A DNA stretch of 64,000 nucleotides. Origin: Delphinapterus leucas (taxonomy: Eukaryota; Chordata; Mammalia; Artiodactyla; Monodontidae). The stretch lies in contig NW_022098031.1 in NCBI RefSeq assembly GCF_002288925.2, forward strand, positions 9,656,354 through 9,720,353, written 5' to 3'. The notes under the pieces are model-generated. The model made no database searches. It was given only the letters and a program-made list of their open reading frames with translations, and was not told the DNA's origin. Positions 54,346 through 64,000 of the stretch are shown here, in pieces (the first letter of the stretch is position 1; each line of letters starts with the position of its first letter). The position numbers and the translations under genes were made by a program.

Positions 54346-56054
54346 AGTTTTTCATTAAAATTGGTTCAGCGAGTCCTGCTCAGAAAGGGAGGGGGAAAAA
54401 GGTTAACTACAATAATACATGTGAAACTACTGTAACCTACAAGTTTTTGTTCTGCCATATCAAAAAACAAGATGATGATGTAGATTGTCTTCTAAGACTC
54501 TTACAATTTAAAAAATTATTTGTAGAGTGTCTATGCGTGTGTTGCAGAGGTTGAGGGTTTAGTGAAAATTAAAGGAAAATAATATCATCAAAGGAAGCAC
54601 ATGCATAACTACACCAATTCAAAAAGTACAGCTGGATCTAATTAGAAACTCCACGAATTAGCAAATTCACAAAGCAGCTGAACATCAAATATCCATCCTG
54701 GTGAAAAGTCAGAGGTATTCCATACCACAGATAGGTGTTCGCCAAACACACAAGGAAGAGTTATTATACTAAATGTATCCACTTTGGTTCACAAAGGTAT
54801 GTACCAATATATAATATTACTGAAATGGAAAAAGAAAAAAATGAAAAGGCTTTTCTTCTAATAGTAAGACATACACTACTGTAGTAAAACTGTATAACTG
54901 CTAAGTTTATTTCTATACATTCCACAAGGGCTTTAGGATTATATCACATAAACCATATTTAGGATACGTGTCTGTCCAAACATGAAGTATCCTATCAAAA
55001 TGCACGGCACTAGTAAATAAATAGCAAATGTTAACAGAACAAGGCCCCATAAAACTGGTGGAATATTTACCAGTATCAAATATTTACTATGATTGGTCTA
55101 CAAATCTATTCTGCCTCTTTTCTCCTTGAAGTGCCATTCACCATTTTTTTTTCTTTAAAAGGGCATGAACAACAAAATACGAATGAGGGTAATGAACAGA
55201 AACCAGGTCTTTCAACAGATTTACAATAGAACGGTTTTGTTTTTAATCCTCTTATCGGCCTCTCCTCCAATTATGTAATCACTCCACGGCAAAAGATTAC
55301 ATGGCTGTTTCCCTACCCTGCAAGGGATAAGTTGGAGGGGGAAACAGAAGAGTAGGAAACAGGTATCCTCGGAATATGCTACATTTCCACGAAATGCCTC
55401 TTCGGAATCAGTATTAACTGAGCGCTCTTAATTTTCAAGACCTTACCCTTTAGCCATTACAGATTTTTTTTCTTTTTTAAATCCCATAACAACTGACAAC
55501 TCTTCACGTGCTGCAGATTCCACCTACCACCATCACTTCCAGAGTCCATTAAGCTCTCTTTTCCCCGGGCGGTCGGAGCGAGTTATCCACGCTGGAAGGG
55601 CTGTGTAATTACAATTACGTCTGTGCAGCTCGCCTCAACTCCCCGAAACAAAAGTCAGGCTGAACTGAGCTGCCTCCTAAGGCGCGATCCCGGGCGCCGG
55701 CTCTTGCCCACCAGGTTTCGCCGAAACCTCCCGAGGGTGACCTCTACGCCTCGACTCGGTGCCCCGCTCGCCGTCTCCGGTCCACGCCTACTGCTTCGCC
55801 CCGTCCAGCGCCGGCCTCCAGACTTGTTCGCGAACTCTCCTTACAGCCCCCTCCGCAACCCCGGGCCCCCAGCTCCCGGCCGCGCGCGCCCAGCCGACAG
55901 GTAACCGGGCGCCGGGCTCCCAGCCTCAGCGCTCGGAACCGCGCAGTTAATGAGTAACGCGCCGGGGCCCGGAGGACAGGGGAGGAGCCGCCGCCGCCCG
56001 ACGCCCACCAGCGGCCCCAGGGGGCGCCCAGATGCCCCGAAGCGCCGAACCCCT

Positions 56055-56079
56055 GCCGCCGCCGCCGCCGCCGCCGCCG
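56055..56079. repeat. (GCC)8 trinucleotide run in the promoter CpG island
   Basis: Eight consecutive GCC units plus a final G. On the transcribed (minus) strand this reads CGG/GGC. It sits just inside the first intron if exon 1 ends at 56278 or 56166, or in the 5' UTR if a lower donor is used. Confidence 0.9.
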
Positions 56080-56277
56080 GGGTCCCGGAGCCCGCGAGCC
56101 CAGGCGGGGGAGCGCGCTCGCTGGGCCAGGACGGTCGGCCGGGTCCCCGCGCGCCGCGCCCTCACCTGCACCTGCCGCGGCCGCCCCTCCAGGCCGACTC
56201 GCAGGCGGCGGGCGCGCGGGCACCGAGGGGGGCGGTGCTCCGCGCCCCGGGCCTCTCCCTCCCGCGGATGCACTCAC

Positions 56278-56420
56278 CTGACCAACCCACCGCGGCCGCG
56301 GCCGGCGCTCAGGGGCGCGCGCAGAACCGCACACAACGCGCGCCGAAGGAGTCACAGGCGGAGGAGAACGGCGGGCCGACGCCGCTACACTCAGCCACGG
56401 CGGGTGCACTACCGGGGGGC
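56278..56420 (-). other. RAB3IP: Candidate RAB3IP exon 1 (non-coding), low end set by a strong donor
   Basis: On the minus strand GGTCAG|GTGAGTG gives a strong splice donor after 56278, just downstream of the NRF1-like site and GC box. The upper boundary (start of transcription) is a guess. In the frame that would join exon 2, a TGA occurs upstream and no ATG follows it, so this leader leaves the exon 2 ATG as the start. A second donor, CAG|GTGAGG after 56166, could define an alternative first exon. Confidence 0.45.
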
Positions 56421-56796
56421 AGCCGCCGAGGGAGCGCGGGACTGCGCCTGCGCCGGCAGCGGAGCTGGGAGCCGGGAGCGGTCCGGCCCCGGGAAGGGAA
56501 GGCGGGGATGGGGGCGGGGCGGGCGTGGGGCCGGTGGGGCCGACGCGCTCCCGCGCCCCCTGGCGACAGCCGGGGCTTTCGCACGTGCCCGGCGCGGGCC
56601 CCAGGTGCCTCAGCGGGCGGTTTCCTTGGGAACAGGGCGAGCTGGCGCTAAGCCTTGTTGCCCTGGGCTCGACAGGCGGTCTCGGGTTCACTTCAAGTGC
56701 GTTGGGCTTTCCAGGAGTCGGAAAATGAACCTTCGATGTGAGTTGAGAACAGCTAGAACCAACCTGACACACGGCGTGCATATGTACCTTACAACG

Positions 56797-56850
56797 TGTG
56801 TGTCTGTGTGTGGGTGTGGGTGCGCTCGTGCGTGTCTGTTGTCTCTGGGG
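56797..56850. repeat. GT-rich low-complexity run
   Basis: tgtgtgtctgtgtgtgggtg and following text; impure GT repeat at the CpG island edge. Confidence 0.8.
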
Positions 56851-57174
56851 GGATGGATGGGAAGAGGGGGAGTCTGATAGAACCTAGATTCCAGCATTCT
56901 AGCAGCTGCTAGAGCATTTGAAAATGTCGTTTCTGCACCTGCCTTCTCTCATCTTTTGTGTCAACTCTTTGATAACTTCCACCCCACTTTAGGTCCTCCA
57001 GAGAGGAAACGTGAAAATGCAAACCAGGCTTCCGAAAATCTGATCCAAAAGAGGCAGTCACATCATAGTATGTGTCTCTATGTTTAGTAAAAGAGTTACA
57101 TGCAATTTGTGTGATATATGTATTGAGTAGGACCCCCGCTCTGTATATTGATCACATTTATTAGAGGCAGTAAA

Positions 57175-57430
57175 GAAGAGTAGGTTGTGTGGATGGCTAT
57201 AGGAATCAGAATTCCTGGGTTTGAGCTTGGCACCTACTAGCTGTGTCAGTGACCTTGGGCTAGTTGATCTCTAATAGCCCCAGTAAATGGGGATAATAAG
57301 ACTACCTACGTAACTAAGTCGTTAAGAAATTAAATGGCTTAATATATGTGAAATACTTAGTGTACTTCATGACACAAAGTGCCTAATGAATATTAGCTAT
57401 TATTAATAACATCATTATTATCATCCACCT
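57175..57430 (+). mobile_element. MIR, plus
   Basis: tgggtttgagcttggcacct, gtgaccttgggctagttgat, agtaaatggggataataaga; tail attagctattattaataa. Clear MIR. Confidence 0.8.
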
Positions 57431-57779
57431 ATAATAAAAACAGAAACCTAGAAAATCATTATTTACTCTTTTATACTCCATCTCCAATATATCAAGTCCT
57501 ATCCATCCTATTTTGCAAATAATTCTTAAATCTACCCCATCTGTTATTCACTGGGACTAGACATGACCCTACTCATTAATGGACTTCTAACTATTCTCCC
57601 TTACACCATATCGTTCATTCATCAAACATTTTTTATGCTCGATCTACGTGCCTACTGCTAGACATAGGAACAGAGAAACCATTACACACAATCTCCATCA
57701 TCCAAGCACTCAAACATAGTGAAGAAAACAAATGTGTCAATAACAACTAAATGAAATAAATAAACTCATCATACAGCAA

Positions 57780-58165
57780 ACTACTTGGGTTCTCCAGTCT
57801 TGCCATACTCCTTCGTACATGCTGTCTTTACATATGCTGCTCCTTTTTCTTGTTATGCCCTGACTCTCCATCTTTTCCTTACCTAGCTAATTCTTGCTTA
57901 TCCTTCATTATTCTGCCCAGGCATCAATTCCATTGTGAACCCTTCCCTGTTCCTTGCCACCCAGCCTTATCCCACCCCAGTGTGGGCTAGGTGCCCTTTA
58001 CTGTACTCTTATAGCACTTTATCTCTTTCTAGCACTTATCACATAGAACGGTAATTGTAGTTTTGTCTATTTCCTTATGAACTTTTTGAGAACAGGAACA
58101 AAGCCTGACATGTAGGAGGACTGGCTCAGAAAATGCAGAATGAGTTAATGATATACATGTAGATA
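57780..58165 (+). mobile_element. L2 3' end, plus
   Basis: gctgctcctttttcttgtta, cccttccctgttccttgcca, tatagcactttatctctttc and aggaacaaagcctgaca follow L2 order. Confidence 0.75.
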
Positions 58166-58169
58166 CACT

Positions 58170-61100
58170 GTCTTGGTATATAAATGTTTAGAGGACAGGC
58201 CCTATGCTGTGTTCTACATAGGACCTAAGATATCATGCATCTACAGGAAATAGTGAGCAGTAGCCATGGGCCTGAGTCCCATGTTGGCCCACCTGTCATC
58301 CACAAGGCTCTTTGGAATGGACTTAGAGGTGTTTCACCTGCTAGCACAGTTTGAGAATGAGAAGAGCTATCTGAGTAGTTACCTGTAGTAGGACTTTAGT
58401 GTCCTTGCAGCACAGAGACCAAGATGCATTACAGAATGTTATACACTCAGAATCTCAGCTTGCAAAATACATAAAGCATTGTAAGCATCCTAAGTTAGAT
58501 TGCTCAGCCATATACTAAAGTGACAGACTCCTCACAAACTTTAAAAACATGATGATGGATTTTATAGTGTGCTCAGGTTTGCCTTCTTTTTCTTTCACTA
58601 AAATATAAGTTATATAATTAATGTTAAATAAAGTAATATTTTTTTAACCTTCCGACTTTCCCATCCATATCAAGGGCCAGAAAACAAAGGACTGCAAATA
58701 TCTAAAAATTTTAAATTGAACAAATCATTCTAAGGTTGCTATCCTTACTTACAACGTTTATTGCTCATTTGCCTCTGTTTTATTTCCAAAGTTCAGAAAG
58801 TGTTGTATGTTTACATGGTACTTTCTGGTTTCAAACTGACTTCAGATTAATTATCTCATAAGCCTTTTATAAAAAGCAATTTGATGTAGGTGTAAAGGTA
58901 GTTCATCTTTACAGATCGGGAGCTTGGACCACCAGAGTTAGGGCCCTGGTCTTCAGAACTCAGGGCAGTATCTACAAACAAATGAACTTTTTAAAAAATG
59001 CTTTTAAAAAACACACTGGGCTTCGTGTCCAGCTGTATGGCAGACGAGAGATTGGCTGATTCTCCCACCAAATGCTAGATTAAATATATAAAACATCTTA
59101 TGAAACGTATCAATAAGCTGACAAGAACATAAGAAGCCCTCAAGGGCAAAAACTAGGTAAAAGCAAGAACCTAGACAGTAAATAATAACAATGCAAAATG
59201 AAACAAACAAACAAACAAAAAAGCTGGTTAGGGAAAAAAATGTACCAAAAATAACCTCTCATTTCCTTGTCTAGCAAAATGCTTACTTGTGGGCCAGTGC
59301 TTGTGTCACATAAAAATTTGCTTTTGCAACTCCTGTACAAAGCAGAGTTGTCTTTAATGTATCTTTCATGAGATCAGTTGTGCACAACTCTGCATGTCAT
59401 GCCCTTTTTCTGATGTCAGAATAGGCAACTGAAAAAATCAGAGGGCTGAGAGAAAGGGCTGACAGAAGGGCTTAAGACTCTAAAATGTATGATCCCCTAC
59501 AAATGAGTCACTTTAACAAGCTACATATTTATAAGGAAATGTTTTGAGACTTGGCTTTGGATCCAGTTTATTTCACAGACACACAAATTGCCATCCGTTA
59601 AACAAATATTTATTTACTGCTTCTCTACACCAGGTACATAAATAATCTGCAGTAAGAGGGAAGAGAAGGAGAGATGAGACACAATGAGAAGACCTCCTAG
59701 CTTCCCCACAATGTTTCAGTCCCAGGTTCAGGTCTATTCCTGAGTCTTCTTTCATCCCTGCCCATGGGTTCTGAAAACAATCCTATATCCTTAAAATAAT
59801 TCCCCCATTCTTCTTTGAATGGATTCCTGTTATTGGCCACCAGAAAATTTTCCTAAGTAACATATTTTAATGGAAAGATTGGTTTCTGTTGCAGTTAAAA
59901 ACTCAAAATAACACTAACTTAAAGTGTATCCCTCTCATGTATGTGTAGGCAGTGTAGGGTTGATATGGTGGCTCTCTGATCATCATGGACACAGGCTCCT
60001 TCTAACTTGTGGCCTCACCATCCTGAAGATGCAGCTTCTACCATCAAGCAGGCTGCTCAAGCTCCAGCCATCACATCCTTATTCCAGGCAGCAGAAAGGT
60101 GATAGGGGCAGAAGAGAACATCCCTCTATTTAGAAACACTTGCAGAAGTTGTATACATCACTGCACTTACACCACATTGGTCAACACTTAACTATAAGTG
60201 ATGTTGAAACATATAGTCTCTATTGAGTGGCCACGTGTCCAGCTAGAAATCAATGGTTCTAATACTAAAGAAAAAGGGGAGAACAGATATAGGAAACAAC
60301 CTGCAGTATCTGGCTCATCATCTGATATCAGACTTAGGATGGGAGAAATGGTGATAGGGTAGAACGTACAAATAGAGCAAAGGCATTGTAAGGAAAACAC
60401 GATGGTGAACAGTGCACCTGGGACAAGCATAGGTAGATAGATAAGCCTGGAAATATGTGGGAGCCAGATTGTGGAAGATTTAAATGCCAGACTGAAGAAT
60501 ATGGAATCTGGTACAGTAGTCAGAAGAGAGTTCCTGAAAGATTTTGAGCTGGAGAGTGAAATGATCGAACCAGTGCTTTAGGAAGAATAACATGGTGGCA
60601 ATGCCTAGAATGTACTTGGGATGGCGGGGGCAGGGGCAGGCGGGGGATGACTCAAGGCAAGGAAATTAGTAGGAAGCTACTATGAGATAGTGAGTGCCTA
60701 TACTGCAAAAAAAAAACCAGGAAAGGGGAAACATTTCAAAGGATGAATTTGTCAAATGCAACAACTGAGTAGATGTCTTCCCCTCTTTCTCTCCCCGCAC
60801 CCTCCTTCTCTAATGTTCAGCATCATTCTACCTTTTTGAGATCAGCACAGTGATTTTATTTGGGGAAGTACCCTCCTACCATGTTCAGTACATGTGACTC
60901 AAGTAGAACTGAATTCCCGCCACTTCAGGGGTGAGCATGTGACCCAGGCTTAACCAGTCAGAGAATCCTCCTGGTCTCTGTGATTAGTTCATGATAAGCA
61001 AATGACTCAAGCACGGCTGATAAAAATCAATTCTGGGACTTATGGGAAATTGTTGGGAAAAGTGAATCTCTCTGAGAAGATTAAATGTAAGCCTGAGGCT

Positions 61101-61530
61101 GCTGGCAGTGATCTTGCCACCCAATGGAGAACATGCCTGAGAATGGAACTAACAAGGAGAAGGCAGAACTGAGAGATAAGAAAACCAAGTGTGGGTCCTG
61201 AGGACATTATTTCACCTCCTGGATCAAGCTGTGACTGAAGCTGGAGACGCTGAACTTTTTAGTTATATGAGCCAGTAATTATCTCTTAGCTTAAGCCAAT
61301 TTGTGTTGCGTTTTCTGCCACTTGCAAATGAATATACAGGAAATAAAGGCAAGCGTGATAATTCCAAGCCTTAAAATCATTACCATCTACATTTGTCTTA
61401 TATAGTATTAAAACACTTGGTTCTGATAAATTTTATCTGTTCCAAAAAATCAAATCTACATTCAAAGAGAGGATGTTTGATATAGTTGGGAATGTTCACA
61501 ATTATGCTGTGAAATCTCTAAAAGTACTTA
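58170..61530. other. Upstream intergenic sequence, no gene recognised
   Basis: AT-rich. It contains short L1-like text near 59.0-59.2 kb and an old LINE-like stretch near 60.4-60.6 kb (aatggaatctggtacagtag). No exon with splice sites and family resemblance was found. Confidence 0.4.
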
Positions 61531-61534
61531 CAGA

Positions 61535-61700
61535 GTCATAAAATATTGGAGCTGGAGGAGACCTTTAAGTCATCTCACCTCATCACCTGTTTTCACAAAT
61601 GAGGAAACCGAGACTCAGAAAGATGAGGTGATTTATTCAAAGTCACAGAGCTAACATGTGCTGGTCTTGAACCCAGGTCTTTGGAATACTAGTCTGTATA
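61535..61700 (-). mobile_element. MIR-class SINE, minus
   Basis: ggagctggaggagaccttta, acaaatgaggaaaccgagac and aaagtcacagagctaacatg are complement of MIR-type sequence. Confidence 0.6.
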
Positions 61701-62259
61701 TTTTCATTGTATCATTCTGACACTTCAGAACAGGACATCTAAAAAATGCTTTCAAATACACGTGAAACACATGTAATACAGCACAAACAACTTCCCATGA
61801 AGCAACATTTGAAAGCCTGGGAGTGCCAGCAATATTCACCACATTCTTGTGAGGATAGATGGTCTTTCTGCCGAGACTCATGCCAGTATACAATTAAGAG
61901 AAACCAACCATGCTGTGTTGACCATTTATAACTGAACCTGTATAGTTACCTGAGCCAAAAGCAACCCTGTGTGTTTAGAATGGATATGAGGAAGGTCAAC
62001 CTTCAACAACAGGGATCCACATCTGGGATCCTTCATTCTGTTGAATGAGATAAACCCAGTCAATTCCCTTCTCTTTGAAAATATGAATTTGAAAATAAGT
62101 GTACTCAGGGAGAGTGATTATTCAAGCTCAACTGGTAACCCAAAGCAGAATAAACTATCCTTTATGAGGCCTATTAGGCATCCTCATTATAGGAATACTG
62201 GGAAGCCACATGTCCTGTAATATCTAATAATCCTTATATCTTTGCAGTAATTCTTTTAT

Positions 62260-62460
62260 GCATTCATTCCCTTATTTACTGAGTGTCCCTTACATGCCAA
62301 ATGCTGATTTAGATGCTGGGAATATGACAGAGAATAAGACAATGTCCTGGCCTTTATGGCTCTTACATTCTAGTGCAGCAGACAGTCAATACAGGAATAG
62401 ATATATAATAACATGATAGGTAATGAGGCACGCTATGAAGAAAAATAAAGGAGGACTCAT
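62260..62460 (-). mobile_element. Old LINE 3' end
   Basis: attcccttatttactgagtg, gatttagatgctgggaatat, ggctcttacattctagtgca; one of the clearer copies of this module. Confidence 0.5.
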
Positions 62461-63068
62461 TAGTTCATGAGAACTTGGTCACATGGCCAAACATGGCTAT
62501 AAGGAAGGCTGGGAAATGTAGTCTTTACATTGAAAGTCATCTGCCCAGGAAAAATGGAGAACTAGCAGTCTGCCACCAAGAATACTGTGGGGGGAGGAAG
62601 AGGGGTGAAGTTACATGCACTGTATCTAACACGTCCACAAATTAACAGATAATCCACCATATGGTTAAGTTGACCCTAAGGGAGTACTTGCCTGATTGGT
62701 CACATAAACTATAGATAACTTGTATTTCTTGGGTCACTTTTGGGGAGTCTGAGACTTTCTACCTATTAAACTATGCCTTATTTTGATGTTGCCATTCATC
62801 AATATTTATTGCATATAATTAGTGTGCTAAATACCACTTAACTGAATGGATCACATAATATTTCTGAGGTAGGAAAAAAAATGTTTCTCCATTCTCTAAA
62901 GAAAACATCCCTGCCTCAGTACTTCTCTAGCGCTACATATGTTATCTCAGCCAGTCTTATTTATAAAAACAATATCTTTTCTACTACATATACCAAGCGT
63001 TCTCACGCAAATGCCCTTGTAATTCAGTCAGTTAATACTATTGAGCGGCCGCCTACAAGATGCGGTTG

Positions 63069-63215
63069 GTGAGCCACCAGCATCAGAATCACCTGAGGTG
63101 TTTGTTTAGCCCAGGCCCTATGAATCAGAATCTTTGAGGACTGGGCCTAATTACTGAAATTTTTAACAAACATTGGAAGCAATTCTTATAATGCTAAACA
63201 TTAAGAATCAACAGT
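63069..63215 (+). mobile_element. MER20-like hAT relic
   Basis: gagccaccagcatcagaatc, acctgaggtgtttgtttagc and ccctatgaatcagaatcttt follow MER20. Ends approximate. Confidence 0.6.
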
Positions 63216-63259
63216 GAGATAACATAATATATACATAAAACAGTGACTTTTAAAATGTA

Positions 63260-64000
63260 TTATGGAGAAACATCCAGAATTAAAATGGTGGAGTAAATAC
63301 AGCATCTTCTACAAGTCCTTCTACTCTCAGAACTTACCCAGTAGCAAAGATAATGACACACAAAAATGCAAAATCCATTTTCACTGAAAACAGGAGACAC
63401 CTGAAACCCTAAACTACAATATGTGCAGAGGTACAGTGAAGGACAGGAAGACTGATAAAAAATGTCGATGGCTACAGATCTCAGAAAACATCAACAAAAT
63501 ACACTTCAACAACTGACTTAACTTAGGGGCAAAACCAAAAATCCTTCATCTGAAACAAGGGAATCAAGTATGTGTATTGGCAGCAATGCCTCCTCTCAAT
63601 TTGATTTATTATGAAAGAGAAGGAGGTAAGGCACAGTTGGAAGAGGAATCATTCAGACATGCCATATATGCAGGAAGCATTCTGTTGCTGAGGCAAGATG
63701 GACTCTGCAATGTGAGCAGCCCTGCAACCACCAGTTTCTCTTAGAAGTAGAAGCTGAAGGAACTCATCCACATAAACTTTGTGTCATGAGGAGAATTCCT
63801 ATTGGGCTGGAACATGTTTGGGGAGGCCCCTCCTCAGCATAAACCTTTGGTAAGTTGCATATTTTGAAAAACTTTTCCTTCAAAGATGAGTAGTCAATCA
63901 AAAAGGAACCAGCATACAAAGATACCGTAAGAAAAAAAGAAGAGAATAGGAAAAAAATGGCAAATTAAAATTCTCATTAAAAAATGTTGCCATTAAGCAA
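63260..64000 (+). other. Possible L1 5' region at window edge
   Basis: agaattaaaatggtggagta resembles an L1 5' end and the following text lacks other features. I see no BEST3 exon, the gene expected in this direction from human synteny. Confidence 0.3.

Larger units (their letters stand above)
43038..56277 (-). other. RAB3IP intron 1, about 13.2 kb
   Basis: Splices from the CpG island to exon 2. It contains six young CHR SINEs (43.33, 45.22, 45.82, 46.57, 48.52 and 50.88 kb), one older SINE (47.35 kb), several MIR and L2 pieces, an old LINE tail near 47.7 kb and a mariner-like MITE at 54.18 kb. Between these, notably 51.95-53.4 and 54.4-55.5 kb, I see only AT-rich unique sequence with no coding signal. 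Confidence 0.7.
55550..56700. promoter_or_regulatory. RAB3IP: CpG island, RAB3IP promoter region
   Basis: Base composition changes abruptly from AT-rich to very GC- and CpG-rich over about 1.15 kb and then reverts. It lies at the 5' side of the minus-strand gene. It contains a GC box (GGGGCGGGGC, 56511-56520), an NRF1-like site (TGCGCCTGCGCC, 56443-56454) and a (GCC)8 run. The absence of a TATA box near the candidate start fits a housekeeping-type CpG promoter. Long open frames on both strands here reflect GC richness, not genes. Confidence 0.9.

Noticed and set aside
55744..56781. Long minus-strand open frame of 345 codons in the CpG island
   Set aside because: Low-complexity Pro/Ala/Gly/Arg composition, overlapping long frames on the other strand, no family resemblance. 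A product of high GC with few stop codons.
55950..56877. Plus-strand open frames of 233 and 281 codons in the CpG island
   Set aside because: Same compositional artefact; both overlap each other and the opposite-strand frame.
56900..64000. Search for BEST3 exons, expected upstream by human gene order
   Set aside because: No segment with matching protein text and splice sites was found; the gene probably starts beyond the window.

Overview
This is mammalian nuclear DNA, almost certainly from a whale or dolphin. The clearest sign is about two dozen tRNA-derived SINEs of the CHR type. Fourteen are the short, well-preserved cetacean form of about 205 bp, often with intact target-site duplications, and five are the longer CHR-1 form. 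L1, HAL1, MIR, L2, hAT-Charlie, Tigger and mariner relics fill much of the rest. There are no bacterial operons, phage genes or CRISPR arrays. Most long open frames are SINE or L1 sequence read in one or more frames.

The window carries one complete protein-coding gene on the minus strand: RAB3IP, encoding Rabin8, the guanine-nucleotide exchange factor for RAB8. I rebuilt ten coding exons (2-11) by hand from splice sites and reading phase. They join into a 460-codon frame. Known landmarks fall at their published numbers: GEF residues L196 and F201, the ERK site S247 and the NDR2 site S272. A CpG island at about 55.55-56.70 kb holds the promoter and a non-coding first exon. The start codon is in exon 2 (43010-43012) and the stop is at 6436-6438. 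The 3' UTR continues toward lower coordinates; its end is not resolved.

Layout: 1-6.1 kb is downstream intergenic DNA rich in old minus-strand L1 with a double SINE at 4.36-4.90 kb. 6.2-43.0 kb is the coding part of RAB3IP. 43.0-56.3 kb is the large first intron. 55.55-56.70 kb is the CpG-island promoter. 56.9-64 kb is upstream intergenic DNA with MIR, L2 and other old repeats. In human 12q15 the neighbours are BEST3 upstream and MYRFL downstream; I see no exon of either here.

The most informative structures come from transposons meeting the gene. A SINE landed 10-19 nt past the exon 9 splice donor and quadrupled a very short intron. Two abutting hAT relics make up most of intron 2. A 2.6-kb L1/HAL1-like piece with 5' region and ORF1 but no ORF2 lies between 10-bp duplications. 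An L1 tail plus CHR-1 SINE share one duplication inside a MER20-like relic. A 59-bp mariner-like MITE sits inside a MIR. I found no undescribed molecular system, and I say so plainly.
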